In this document: positions 16,523 to 24,739 of the stretch, in pieces
Position numbering within the stretch: the first letter of the stretch is position 1
How the letters are laid out: each line of letters begins with the position of its first letter
Source: Mycolicibacterium sp. 018/SC-01/001
GTDB lineage: Bacteria; Actinomycetota; Actinomycetes; Mycobacteriales; Mycobacteriaceae
Reading direction: 5' to 3'
Length of the DNA: 64,000 nt
Assembly: GCF_007096635.1 (NCBI RefSeq)
Contig: NZ_VKAA01000001.1
Location: 558,001 to 622,000, forward strand
Notes under the pieces: generated by a model
Database searches by the model: none
Told to the model about the DNA's origin: nothing
What the model saw: only the letters and a program-made list of their open reading frames with translations
Translations under genes and position numbers: made by a program

Positions 16523-18622
16523 ATGACGCTGCTGCCGTTGAACCTGTTCGTCAGCCACGACGGGAAGTCCCGCCGCCAACACGTCACCTGCGTGTTCAAG
16601 TGCGGCGACGCCTGCTCGAAACCGGTTCCCAACCGCAGCGACAACGAATACTTCGGCGACATCGCCAAGGCGGTGTCGCGCCGCTCGATGCTGCAGGCAG
16701 GTGGCGTCGCCGTCCTGGCCGTCGGCGCCGGATCGGCGCTCGCGGCCTGCTCCTCCCCCTCTCAACCGGCGCCCACCACGTCGTCGTCGGCACCGGCACC
16801 TGATCCCGTGCCGGGGATGAACTTCGCGTCGGTGGCCCCCAACAGCGAGGACGCGGTCGTCGTCGCCGACGGCTACCGGCACGCCGTCGTCATCAGCTGG
16901 GGCGACCCGATCCTGCCCGGCGCACCCGCCTTCGACGTCAACCGTCAGACCGGTGCGGCCCAGCGCGGCCAGTTCGGGTTCAACAACGATTTCGCGGGGC
17001 TACTGCCGATCCCCGGGCGGCAGAACCGGTTCCTGCTCGTGACCAACTTCGAGTACGTGACACCGCAGTTCATGTTCCCGGGATACAAACTCGACGCCCC
17101 CACGCGCGAACAGTTCGAGGTCGAGATAGCCGCGGTCGGCATGGGTGTGGTCGAAGTCGAGCGGACACCGGACGGCCTCAAACCGGTGATGGGCAGCTAC
17201 AACCGGCGCATCACCGCCGACTCCCCGTTCACACTGGTCGGTCCCGCCGCGGGCAGCGACTTCGTCAAGACCGCCGCCGATCCCGCCGGCCGCACCATCG
17301 CCGGCACGTTCGCCAACTGCTCGGGCGGCGTCACCCCGTGGGGCACCGTGCTGTCCGGCGAAGAGAACTTCCACGAGTACTTCGGCGCACCCGAGGGCGC
17401 CCCGAAGCCCGGCCCTGTCAACGCCGACCGGATGGACCGCTACGGCGTCGCAGCCGAACCGACCGCGCTGAAGTGGGAGACCTTCGACCCGCGTTTCGAC
17501 CTCACGAAGAACCCCAACGAGGTCAACCGGTTCGGCTACGTCGTCGAACTCAACCCGTGGGATCCGGCGTCGACACCGGTCAAGCACTCCGCGCTGGGTC
17601 GGCTCAAGCACGAAGGCGCGACGATCTACGTGACCGACGACGGCACCGTCGTCGCCTACACCGGCGACGACCAGCGCTTCGACTACATGTACAAGTTCGT
17701 GTCTGCCAAGAAAGTTCAGCCAGGGGCCGGGGCGAGCGGAGCGACGGGGGAAAAATACGATCCGGCGGCCATGGCGCACAACATGACGATCCTCGACGAG
17801 GGCACGCTCTACGTCGCGAAGCTCTCCAGCGACATCCCGCCGGCACAGATCGACGGGTCGGGCACGCTGCCGGCGAAAGGTTCGTTCAGCGGGACCGGCA
17901 CCTGGTTGCCCCTGCTGCGCAGCGGCCCGAACGGGCAGGCACAGTCTCTCGTCGACGGCATCTCCGCACAGGAGGCCGCGGTGTTCACCCGGATGGCCGC
18001 CGACAAGGCCGGCGCCACCAAGATGGACCGGCCCGAGGACTTCGAGGCCAACCCCAAGACCGGCAAAGTGTATGTGGCACTGACCAACAACGACGAGCGC
18101 GGCGCACCCGGGGAGGCCGCGCCCGATGCGGCGAACCCGCGCAACGACAACAAGAGCGGGCAGGTCCTCGAGATCACCGACAACCACACCGGCACCGACT
18201 TCACGTGGGAGCTGCTGCTGGTGTGCGGTGATCCCGCCGCGGCCGACACCTACTTCGCCGGGTTCGACAAGAGCAAGGTCAGCCCGATCTCGTGCCCGGA
18301 CAACCTCGCGTTCGACAGCCACGGCAACCTGTGGATCTCCACCGACGGCAACGCACTCGACTCGAACGACGGGCTGTTCGCCGTCGCGCTCGACGGGCCG
18401 AATCGCGGTGAGGTGAAACAGTTCCTGACCGTGCCGATCGGCGCGGAGACCTGCGGGCCCGTCGTCACCGACACCCTCGTGACCGTGTGCGTGCAGCACC
18501 CCGGCGAGAACGACGACAACAGCATCGACGACCCACAGTCCCGCTGGCCCGAGGGCGGCAACGGCACCGCCCGGCCGTCGGTGGTGGCGGTGTGGAAGGA
18601 CAACGGCCAGATCGGGCTCTAG
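16523..18622 (+). CDS. PhoX-family (DUF839) alkaline phosphatase, Tat-exported lipoprotein candidate
   Basis: The 699-residue protein belongs to the PhoX/DUF839 family of metal-dependent phosphatases, which scavenge phosphate outside the membrane. The N-terminus has the family segment CVFKCGDACSKPVPN...NEYFGDI. A twin-arginine signal SRRSMLQAGG (Arg53-Arg54) and a lipobox LAAC (Cys76) follow. The C-terminal ~600 residues contain PhoX-type blocks GTFANCSGGVTPWGTVLSGEEN-like, FGYVVELNPWDP and RPEDFEANPKTGKVYVALTNND. Secretion by Tat fits the known need to load metal cofactors before export. The 52 residues before the twin arginine are unusually long for a signal peptide but seem to be a family trait. 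Confidence 0.88.
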   Translation: MTLLPLNLFVSHDGKSRRQHVTCVFKCGDACSKPVPNRSDNEYFGDIAKAVSRRSMLQAGGVAVLAVGAGSALAACSSPSQPAPTTSSSAPAPDPVPGMNFASVAPNSEDAVVVADGYRHAVVISWGDPILPGAPAFDVNRQTGAAQRGQFGFNNDFAGLLPIPGRQNRFLLVTNFEYVTPQFMFPGYKLDAPTREQFEVEIAAVGMGVVEVERTPDGLKPVMGSYNRRITADSPFTLVGPAAGSDFVKTAADPAGRTIAGTFANCSGGVTPWGTVLSGEENFHEYFGAPEGAPKPGPVNADRMDRYGVAAEPTALKWETFDPRFDLTKNPNEVNRFGYVVELNPWDPASTPVKHSALGRLKHEGATIYVTDDGTVVAYTGDDQRFDYMYKFVSAKKVQPGAGASGATGEKYDPAAMAHNMTILDEGTLYVAKLSSDIPPAQIDGSGTLPAKGSFSGTGTWLPLLRSGPNGQAQSLVDGISAQEAAVFTRMAADKAGATKMDRPEDFEANPKTGKVYVALTNNDERGAPGEAAPDAANPRNDNKSGQVLEITDNHTGTDFTWELLLVCGDPAAADTYFAGFDKSKVSPISCPDNLAFDSHGNLWISTDGNALDSNDGLFAVALDGPNRGEVKQFLTVPIGAETCGPVVTDTLVTVCVQHPGENDDNSIDDPQSRWPEGGNGTARPSVVAVWKDNGQIGL

Positions 18623-18630
18623 TTCTTTCC

Positions 18631-18690
18631 GCGAGCAGACGCGAACTCGAGTGATGACGGCCCCGCTGACTCGAGTTTGTGTCTACTCGC
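18631..18690. repeat. Imperfect 22-bp inverted repeat after the phosphatase gene
   Basis: Arms 18631-18652 and 18669-18690 match at 19 of 22 positions when inverted, and two of the three differences would be G-U pairs in RNA. It starts nine bases after the phosphatase stop and can act as a terminator. Its sequence (GCGAGCAGACGCGAACTCGA) resembles an intergenic hairpin motif I associate with mycobacterial genomes. Confidence 0.65.
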
Positions 18691-18697
18691 CGGTGGA

Positions 18698-18703
18698 TAC
18701 TGT
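18698..18703 (+). promoter_or_regulatory. -10 element (TACTGT) of a leaderless promoter
   Basis: TACTGT ends six bases before the ATG at 18710. There is no Shine-Dalgarno sequence, so leaderless translation is likely. Confidence 0.45.
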
Positions 18704-18709
18704 GCTGAC

Positions 18710-19504
18710 ATGATCAGCCGTCCCGTACGCATCGGCGTGCAACTGCAGCCCCAGCATTCGACCGAATACCGCCACATCCGCGACGCCGTGCGCCGCTGCG
18801 AGGACATCGGCGTCGACATCGCGTTCAACTGGGACCACTTCTTTCCGCTCTACGGCGACCCCGACGGCGCCCATTACGAATGCTGGACGATGCTCGCTGC
18901 TTGGGCGGAGCAGACGTCGCGCATCGAGTTCGGGGCGCTGGTGACCTGCAACAGCTACCGCAACCCCGAACTGCTCGCCGACATGGCCCGCACCGTCGAC
19001 CACATCTCCGACGGCCGGCTCATCCTGGGCATCGGATCCGGTTGGAAGGAAAAGGATTACGACGAGTACGGCTACGAGTTCGGCACCGCCGGCAGCCGGC
19101 TCGACGACCTGGCCGCGGCACTCCCCCGGATCAGGTCCCGCCTCGGCAAGCTCAACCCCGCGCCGACGCGCGACATCCCGATCCTGATCGGCGGGCAGGG
19201 CGAGAAGAAGACGCTGCGCCTGGTCGCCGAGTACGCCGACATCTGGCACGGCTTCACCGACGCCTCCACGTATCCGCGCAAAGCCGAGGTCCTCGATGGC
19301 CACTGCGCAGAGGTCGGACGTGACCCATCCGCGGTGGAACGGTCCTCCGGGGTTCCCGAGGGCAGCGAGGACGCGATGCTCGCCGGTGCCGATGCGCTCG
19401 TCGCGCTCGGCGTCACGCTGCTCACCATCGGTGTCAACGGCCCCGACTACGACCTGACGAAGGCCGAGGCGCTGTGCCGGTGGCGGGACCGCCGCGACGG
19501 CTGA
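18710..19504 (+). CDS. LLM-class F420-dependent oxidoreductase (Rv0044c-like)
   Basis: The 264-residue protein has the luciferase-like TIM-barrel fold. Diagnostic parts are [12 protein letters not shown] at the N-terminus, [14 protein letters not shown], the [29 protein letters not shown] block typical of F420-binding members, and [21 protein letters not shown]. Such enzymes use reduced F420 or FMN for hydride transfer. The substrate is unknown. The ATG at 18710 is preferred to an earlier frame extension because the promoter-like TACTGT is placed for it. Confidence 0.88.
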   Translation: MISRPVRIGVQLQPQHSTEYRHIRDAVRRCEDIGVDIAFNWDHFFPLYGDPDGAHYECWTMLAAWAEQTSRIEFGALVTCNSYRNPELLADMARTVDHISDGRLILGIGSGWKEKDYDEYGYEFGTAGSRLDDLAAALPRIRSRLGKLNPAPTRDIPILIGGQGEKKTLRLVAEYADIWHGFTDASTYPRKAEVLDGHCAEVGRDPSAVERSSGVPEGSEDAMLAGADALVALGVTLLTIGVNGPDYDLTKAEALCRWRDRRDG

Positions 19505-19568
19505 CCGGTTCGGTTCGGGGTGAGCCCAACCTTCCAGACGCACCGCCCCGCCCACTACGTTGCTTGAG

Positions 19569-21365
19569 ATGAGCAGGTATCGGGTTCCGGAATCCGTCGT
19601 GAAATGGTTCGCGGTGCTGCTGGTGGCCGGGATTCTCGCCGCGATGGGCTTCGCCGCCCCCGCCGGCGCCCAGAACGACCAGTGCGCACCGCCAGGCGTG
19701 CAGAGCGCCAGTGCGCTGCCGACGAACCTGTCGGCAGCGGCGGCGGGGCCGGGTGAGGACAAGTACACGACCCCCGGCGTGAAACCGTTGCAGGACATCG
19801 ACGTCAACGCCCTCGGATTGTCGCGACCCGGCACGCTGACCGTCGGCACGCTGTCCGACGCCCCGCCGAGCATCTGCATCAACTCTGCGGGCCAGTTCAC
19901 CGGCTACGACAACGAACTGCTGCGGGCCATCGCCGACAAGCTCGGCCTGAAGATCGAATTCGTCGGCACCGAGTTCTCCGGGCTGCTCGCGCAGGTGGCC
20001 GCGCGCCGGTTCGATGTCGGCTCCTCGTCGATCACCACCACCGACGCGCGCCGGCAGACCGTCGGCTTCACCAACGGCTACGACTTCGGATACTTCTCAC
20101 TCGTCGTCCCGCAGGGGTCGGCCATCACCGGCTTCGACAAGCTGGCGCAGGGTCAGCGCATCGGCGTGGTGCAGGGCACCGTGCAGGAGTCCTATGTCAT
20201 CGACACCCTGAAGCTGCAGCCCGTCAAGTTCCCCGACTACAACACCGTGTACGCCAGTCTGAAGACCCGGCAGATCGACGCGTGGGTGGCCCCGTCGCAG
20301 CAGGCTCAGGGCACGGTCCAGCCGGGCGATCCCGCTCAGATCATCGAAAACACCTTCAGCTTGGACAATTTCGTCGCCTGGGCCGTCGCCAAGGACAACC
20401 AGCCGCTGATCGACGCACTGAACTCGGGTCTCGACGCGATCATCGCCGACGGCACGTGGTCCCGGCTCTACTCCGACTGGGTGCCACGTGCGCTACCTCC
20501 CGGCTGGAAGCCCGGCTCGAAGGCGGCGCCCGTCCCGCAACTCCCCGACTTCGATGCCATCGCCGCCCAGAACGCGTCCGAAAAAGCGCCGGCGGCACCT
20601 GCGGCACCGAAATCGGTGCTCTCCCAACTCGCGTCGTCGTTCCTGGACTGGGATCTCTACCGTCAAGCCATCCCCGACCTGTTGACGACGGGCCTGCCCA
20701 ACACCGTGATCCTGACCGTCGCGGCGAGCGTGATCGGGCTGGTGCTCGGCATGGTGCTGGCGGTGGCAGGGATCTCGACGTCGCGTTGGCTGCGGTGGCC
20801 GGCGCGGATCTACACCGACATCTTCCGCGGTCTGCCCGAGGTCGTCATCATCCTGCTGATCGGCCTGGGCATCGGCCCGGTGGTCGGACATCTCACGGGC
20901 AACAACCCCTATCCGCTGGGCATCGCGGCGCTCGGGTTGATGGCCGCCGCCTACGTGGGCGAGATCTTCCGCTCGGGCATCCAGAGCGTCGACCCGGGCC
21001 AGCTGGAGGCATCGCGCGCGCTCGGGTTCAGCTACGCCACCTCGATGCGTCTGGTGGTGATCCCCCAGGGCGTCCGCCGGGTGCTGCCCGCCTTGATGAA
21101 CCAGTTCATCTCGCTGCTCAAGGCGTCCTCACTCGTGTACTTCCTCGGGCTCATCGCCAATCAGCGGGAGCTGTTCCAAGTGGGCCGAGACCTCAACGCG
21201 CAGACCGGCAACCTCTCCCCACTCGTCGCCGCCGGACTGTTCTACCTGGCGCTGACCATTCCGCTCACCCATCTGGTGAACTTCATCGACGGACGGCTGC
21301 GCCGCGGACGCCGGCCCGAGGAGGAGGATCCGTTGCTGACCTCGACCGCCCAGGAGATGAACTGA
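19569..21365 (+). CDS. Polar amino-acid ABC transporter: substrate-binding domain fused to permease
   Basis: A 598-residue fusion. A signal peptide (about 1-35, cleaved after AGA) leads into a family-3 solute-binding domain (about 80-320: LTVGTLSDAPPSICINSAGQFTGYDNELLRAIA and SSITTTDARRQTVGFTNGYD). A linker follows, then a permease domain with about five helices (TTGLPNTVILTVAASVIGLVLGMVLAVAG, IFRGLPEVVIILLIG, LEASRALGFSYATSM). The last block is the EAA loop that docks on the ATPase. Fused binding-protein/permease subunits are known from GlnPQ-like importers. The stop overlaps the next gene's ATG (TGATG), so the two are coupled. Confidence 0.9.
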   Translation: MSRYRVPESVVKWFAVLLVAGILAAMGFAAPAGAQNDQCAPPGVQSASALPTNLSAAAAGPGEDKYTTPGVKPLQDIDVNALGLSRPGTLTVGTLSDAPPSICINSAGQFTGYDNELLRAIADKLGLKIEFVGTEFSGLLAQVAARRFDVGSSSITTTDARRQTVGFTNGYDFGYFSLVVPQGSAITGFDKLAQGQRIGVVQGTVQESYVIDTLKLQPVKFPDYNTVYASLKTRQIDAWVAPSQQAQGTVQPGDPAQIIENTFSLDNFVAWAVAKDNQPLIDALNSGLDAIIADGTWSRLYSDWVPRALPPGWKPGSKAAPVPQLPDFDAIAAQNASEKAPAAPAAPKSVLSQLASSFLDWDLYRQAIPDLLTTGLPNTVILTVAASVIGLVLGMVLAVAGISTSRWLRWPARIYTDIFRGLPEVVIILLIGLGIGPVVGHLTGNNPYPLGIAALGLMAAAYVGEIFRSGIQSVDPGQLEASRALGFSYATSMRLVVIPQGVRRVLPALMNQFISLLKASSLVYFLGLIANQRELFQVGRDLNAQTGNLSPLVAAGLFYLALTIPLTHLVNFIDGRLRRGRRPEEEDPLLTSTAQEMN

Positions 21366-22111
21366 TGGCACCCATCGCCGGATCAGACCCGGTGTCCCTG
21401 GCCGCCACCGACCTGCAGCTGTCCTTCGGTCCCAACGCGGTGCTGCGCGGTGTCGATCTCGACGTCGCCGCGGGGACCTCGACCGCCGTCATCGGTCCGT
21501 CGGGTTCGGGCAAATCGACGCTGCTCCGCACTCTGAACCGGCTCTACGAACCCGATCGGGGCGACATCCTGCTCGACGGGCGGTCCGTGCTGCGCGACGA
21601 CCCCGATCAGCTGCGCCAACGAATTGGCATGGTGTTCCAGCAATTTCAGCTGTTCCCGCACAAGACGGTGCTCGACAACGTCACGCTGGCGCCACGGCGC
21701 CTCAAAGGCCTCGACGCCGACGCCGCGCGTGAACTCGGCCTCGCCCAACTCGACCGCGTCGGATTGCGCCACAAAGCCGACGTCCGGCCATCGACGCTGT
21801 CGGGCGGGCAGCAGCAGCGCGTCGCGATAGCCCGCGCCCTGGCCATGTCACCGCAGGTGATGTTCTTCGACGAGGCCACCTCGGCCCTGGACCCCGAACT
21901 CGTCAAGGGCGTGCTCGCGCTCATCGCAGAACTGGGCGCCGACGGGATGACGATGGTGATCGTGACCCACGAGATGGATTTCGCCCGATCCTTTGCCGAC
22001 ACCGTGGTGTTCATGGACCGTGGCCGGGTCGTCGAGACCGGACCACCGGAGCAGATCTTCGAGAAAGCCGAGACCGAGCGGCTGCAACGCTTCCTCTCGC
22101 AAGTCCTCTGA
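21365..22111 (+). CDS. Polar amino-acid ABC transporter ATP-binding subunit
   Basis: A 248-residue ABC ATPase of the GlnQ type. Visible motifs are Walker A GPSGSGKST (about 41-49), the Q-loop VFQQFQLFPH, the signature LSGGQQQRVAIARAL, Walker B VMFFDEATSALD and the H-loop VIVTHEMDF. It powers the upstream binding-protein/permease fusion. Both domains of a complete importer are present in these two genes. The ATG at 21365 shares its first base with the TGA of the upstream gene. Confidence 0.94.
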   Translation: MAPIAGSDPVSLAATDLQLSFGPNAVLRGVDLDVAAGTSTAVIGPSGSGKSTLLRTLNRLYEPDRGDILLDGRSVLRDDPDQLRQRIGMVFQQFQLFPHKTVLDNVTLAPRRLKGLDADAARELGLAQLDRVGLRHKADVRPSTLSGGQQQRVAIARALAMSPQVMFFDEATSALDPELVKGVLALIAELGADGMTMVIVTHEMDFARSFADTVVFMDRGRVVETGPPEQIFEKAETERLQRFLSQVL

Positions 22112-22180
22112 GCAGAATTTGCTCCCAAAGCTGCTGACCAGCCGTCGCGGCGGCACGAAACCGGTTAGACTGCCAAAATT

Positions 22181-22621
22181 ATGGTGACCACGGACACCCA
22201 GGTCAGCGAGGTCGCGGGCGATCTGCAGCGCGTGCTGGCCAAGTTGATGGCCGTGCTCAGGCACACCGGTAAATCGCCCACCGCAGGCGACCTGACGCTG
22301 GCGCAGCTGTCCATCCTGCTGACTCTGCTGGACCGTGGACCGATGCGCATGACCGAACTCGCCGCCCACGAGCGTGTCCGCACGCCCACCACGACCGTCG
22401 CCATCCGGCGCCTGGAGAAACTGGGGCTGGTCAAACGATCCCGCGACCCCTCGGATCTGCGTGCCGTGCTGGTGGAGATCACGCCTGAAGGACTTGCCCA
22501 GCATCGCGACGCGCTCGCGTCCCGGCAGGCCCACCTCGCTCAGCTGCTCAGCAAGCTCAGCGAGGAAGAGCTCGCGGCACTGTCCAATGCGTTGGCGCCG
22601 CTCGAGCGCATCGCCGAATAG
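22181..22621 (+). CDS. MarR-family transcriptional regulator (Rv0042c-like)
   Basis: A 146-residue dimeric winged-helix regulator. The core LTLAQLSILLTLLDRGPMRMTELAAHERV leads to the recognition helix TPTTTVAIRRLEKLGLVKRSRDPSDLRAV and the wing. A C-terminal dimer helix follows. Ligand and targets are unknown; the ABC importer immediately upstream is a candidate. A TAGACT -10 sits nine bases before the ATG, so the leader is very short. The gene ends three bases from the convergent ggh. Confidence 0.93.
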   Translation: MVTTDTQVSEVAGDLQRVLAKLMAVLRHTGKSPTAGDLTLAQLSILLTLLDRGPMRMTELAAHERVRTPTTTVAIRRLEKLGLVKRSRDPSDLRAVLVEITPEGLAQHRDALASRQAHLAQLLSKLSEEELAALSNALAPLERIAE

Positions 22622-22624
22622 CGC

Positions 22625-23965
22625 TCAGCCCAACCAATCCAGCACCGCCGCCGCGGTCCACGACTGCTGCATGCTGCCCAGCGGCTCCCCGGTGAACGGT
22701 TCGTAGTACTCGGCGAACGTCCCGTCACTGGCCTGGCGCAGACCTTCACGGCGCAGCGCCGACGACCGCTCCGCCCAGCCGCGACGGGCGAAGCACCACG
22801 AGAACAACCACGTCATCACCGGCCACACCGGCCCGCGCCAGTACTCCCTGGACCGGAAGTCGCGTGACACCGGGGACGTCGACGGGATCAACGCGTAGGA
22901 AAGATCCGGATGCCCGCAGAACCGCGGCCCCTCCAACAACCGGGTCAGTGCCCGTTCCCGCTCGTGCGGCAGTCCCCCGCACAGCAGCGGCGCGAACTGC
23001 GCCACCGTCTCGGTGCCGATCCACCGGTCTGCGCGCAGATCGTAATCCCTTGCGCCACCTGTTCTTTGGTCAGTGGTGTCGATCACGCCGGCGCGGAATC
23101 GATCCGCCCACGCATACAGGTCCTTGACGTCGGCATGCGGGCGTTTGTAGTCCTCCCCGATCTCGGCGAGCACCTGGCAGGCGACTGAGAAGATCGCCGA
23201 GACGAACACGTCCTCGACGGCGAAGCTGACCGCGTTGGCCAGCAGTCGATCGTCGTAGCGAACCGCCTTCATCTCTTCGACCAGCCACAGATAGCGGTCG
23301 TACTCGTGATCGCTGGGCCGCTGGCTGGCGTCGGTGTTGATCTTGTTGTCTTCCCGCTGATACGGCGGAACCTCACCGGGAATCACGTTGGCGTACGGGC
23401 CGTCCCAGCGGGGTGAGTTGTCCATTCCGGACTCCCAGCCGTGATAGATCGTGATACGGCCGTGCTCCTTCTGATCCCGGCATTCGGCGAGCCAGCGATG
23501 CCAGCGCACCATGTCGCCCCACCGGCGGTCCAGGAACGCCTCCGCCACGGCCCGGGTGGAGCGGCCACGGCGACGGGCGTGGTCGAGGATGCGCTGGACG
23601 GCGATCGCGTGCACCGGAGGCTGGGTGATACCTGATGTGTGCCTGCCCCGCGGAGCGTCCGGCGACAGCGCCGACGCCGCCCACCGCGCCGGGCCGGGGA
23701 AATAGCCGTCGACGCCGTTGGCGAACACGATGTGAGGGATCATGCCGTTGCGCCACTGCGCCGAGAGCAGTGTGTCCAGCTCCACCACGGCGCGTTCGAC
23801 GGACAGCGGCGCCAAGCCGATCGCGACGAAAGCAGCGTCCCAACTCCACATGTGCGGATACAGCAACGGCGCCGCGGTGGTCATCGTGCCCAGATCGTTG
23901 CCGCGCAACAGGTAGGCCGCGCGGGCGGCGAGTTGCGTCGGGGCAAAGCTCGGATCGTGTGGCAT
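22625..23965 (-). CDS. ggh: Glucosylglycerate hydrolase (GH63)
   Basis: Hydrolyses glucosylglycerate to glucose and glycerate. In rapidly growing mycobacteria this mobilises the compatible solute accumulated under nitrogen limitation. The 446-residue protein has the same length as the M. hassiacum enzyme as I recall it, and is near identical in long stretches (LRGNDLGTMTTAAPLLYPHM, EYYEPFTGEPLGSMQQSW). Asp182 (SGMDNSPRW) and Glu419 (TFAEYYEP) stand exactly where the described general acid and base lie. The (alpha/alpha)6-barrel spans the whole protein and there is no signal peptide, so the enzyme is cytoplasmic. It starts 54 bases from the divergent SDR gene. Confidence 0.93.
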   Translation of the reverse strand: MPHDPSFAPTQLAARAAYLLRGNDLGTMTTAAPLLYPHMWSWDAAFVAIGLAPLSVERAVVELDTLLSAQWRNGMIPHIVFANGVDGYFPGPARWAASALSPDAPRGRHTSGITQPPVHAIAVQRILDHARRRGRSTRAVAEAFLDRRWGDMVRWHRWLAECRDQKEHGRITIYHGWESGMDNSPRWDGPYANVIPGEVPPYQREDNKINTDASQRPSDHEYDRYLWLVEEMKAVRYDDRLLANAVSFAVEDVFVSAIFSVACQVLAEIGEDYKRPHADVKDLYAWADRFRAGVIDTTDQRTGGARDYDLRADRWIGTETVAQFAPLLCGGLPHERERALTRLLEGPRFCGHPDLSYALIPSTSPVSRDFRSREYWRGPVWPVMTWLFSWCFARRGWAERSSALRREGLRQASDGTFAEYYEPFTGEPLGSMQQSWTAAAVLDWLG

Positions 23966-24007
23966 CGCCTCCCATGATGCGACGACTTCGCGCACAGCGC
24001 AGGTCGG

Positions 24008-24013
24008 TAGGGT
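24008..24013 (+). promoter_or_regulatory. -10 element (TAGGGT) of a leaderless promoter
   Basis: TAGGGT ends six bases before the GTG at 24020 with no room for a ribosome-binding site. Confidence 0.5.
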
Positions 24014-24019
24014 GCGAAT

Positions 24020-24685
24020 GTGCCGACCGCCATGATCACCGGAGCTGCCGGAGGCCTCGGGACCGCGCTGGCAGAGGCGCTGGCCCCCACCCACACGCTG
24101 TTCCTGGCCGGGCGACCGTCCGACCGTCTCGACGCCGTGGCTTCCCGGTTGGGGGCCACCACGTGGCCGATGGACCTCGCCGATCCCGACGCGATCGCGG
24201 CGGTCGTGGAACCGATCGTCGAAATCGACGTGCTGATCCACAACGCGGGCGTCGCCTACCCGGGCCGCGTCGGGGAGAGCACGGTCGACCAGTGGCGCGC
24301 CACGATGGCGATCAACGTCGTCGGAGCCGTCGCGCTGACCCTGGAACTGCTGCCTGCGCTGCGGGCCGCCGCCGGACACGTCGTGTTCATCAACTCCGGC
24401 GCCGGAATCAACGCCTCACCCGGGCTCGCGTCGTACTCGGCGAGCAAGTTCGCGCTGCGGGGCTTCGCCGACTCCCTGCGCGCGGACGAGCCGGCGCTGC
24501 GGGTGACCTCGGTGCACCCGGGCCGCATCGCGACGGCGATGCAGGAGGATCTGATCGCCTACGAGGGTCGCGAGTACGACCCGTCGCAGTTCCTCAGCGC
24601 ACAGACCGTTGCCGCCGTCACCGTCGATGCGATCAACGCACCGGCCGACGCACACGTCCACGAGGTGATCGTCCGCCCCCGCTGA
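24020..24685 (+). CDS. Short-chain dehydrogenase/reductase
   Basis: A 221-residue classical SDR. It has the nucleotide loop TGAAGGLG (about 7-14), a DL motif for the adenine ring (PMDLADP), NAG at about 75, an active-site Ser (NSGAG) and YSASK (about 139-143). GRPSDR after beta-2 with Arg residues suggests NADP(H) preference. The substrate cannot be predicted. The gene is divergent from ggh and convergent with leuS, separated from the latter by a composite hairpin. Confidence 0.9.
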   Translation: MPTAMITGAAGGLGTALAEALAPTHTLFLAGRPSDRLDAVASRLGATTWPMDLADPDAIAAVVEPIVEIDVLIHNAGVAYPGRVGESTVDQWRATMAINVVGAVALTLELLPALRAAAGHVVFINSGAGINASPGLASYSASKFALRGFADSLRADEPALRVTSVHPGRIATAMQEDLIAYEGREYDPSQFLSAQTVAAVTVDAINAPADAHVHEVIVRPR

Positions 24686-24686
24686 T

Positions 24687-24739
24687 GCGATTTCGGCGTG
24701 CTAACCGTCGCTGAGCGACGAAAAGCACGCCGAAATCGC
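24687..24739. terminator. Composite hairpin between the SDR gene and leuS
   Basis: Perfect 16-bp arms (24687-24702 and 24724-24739, reading GCGATTTCGGCGTGCT) enclose a second 7-bp stem CGTCGCT/AGCGACG. It lies between convergent stops. The outer motif resembles an intergenic sequence I have seen repeatedly in rapidly growing mycobacteria, so it may also be a dispersed repeat. Confidence 0.8.

Noticed and set aside
17000..18499. A 499-codon frame antisense to the PhoX-type gene
   Set aside because: It is composed of valine/glycine/arginine-rich stretches typical of GC-driven shadow frames and has no domain.
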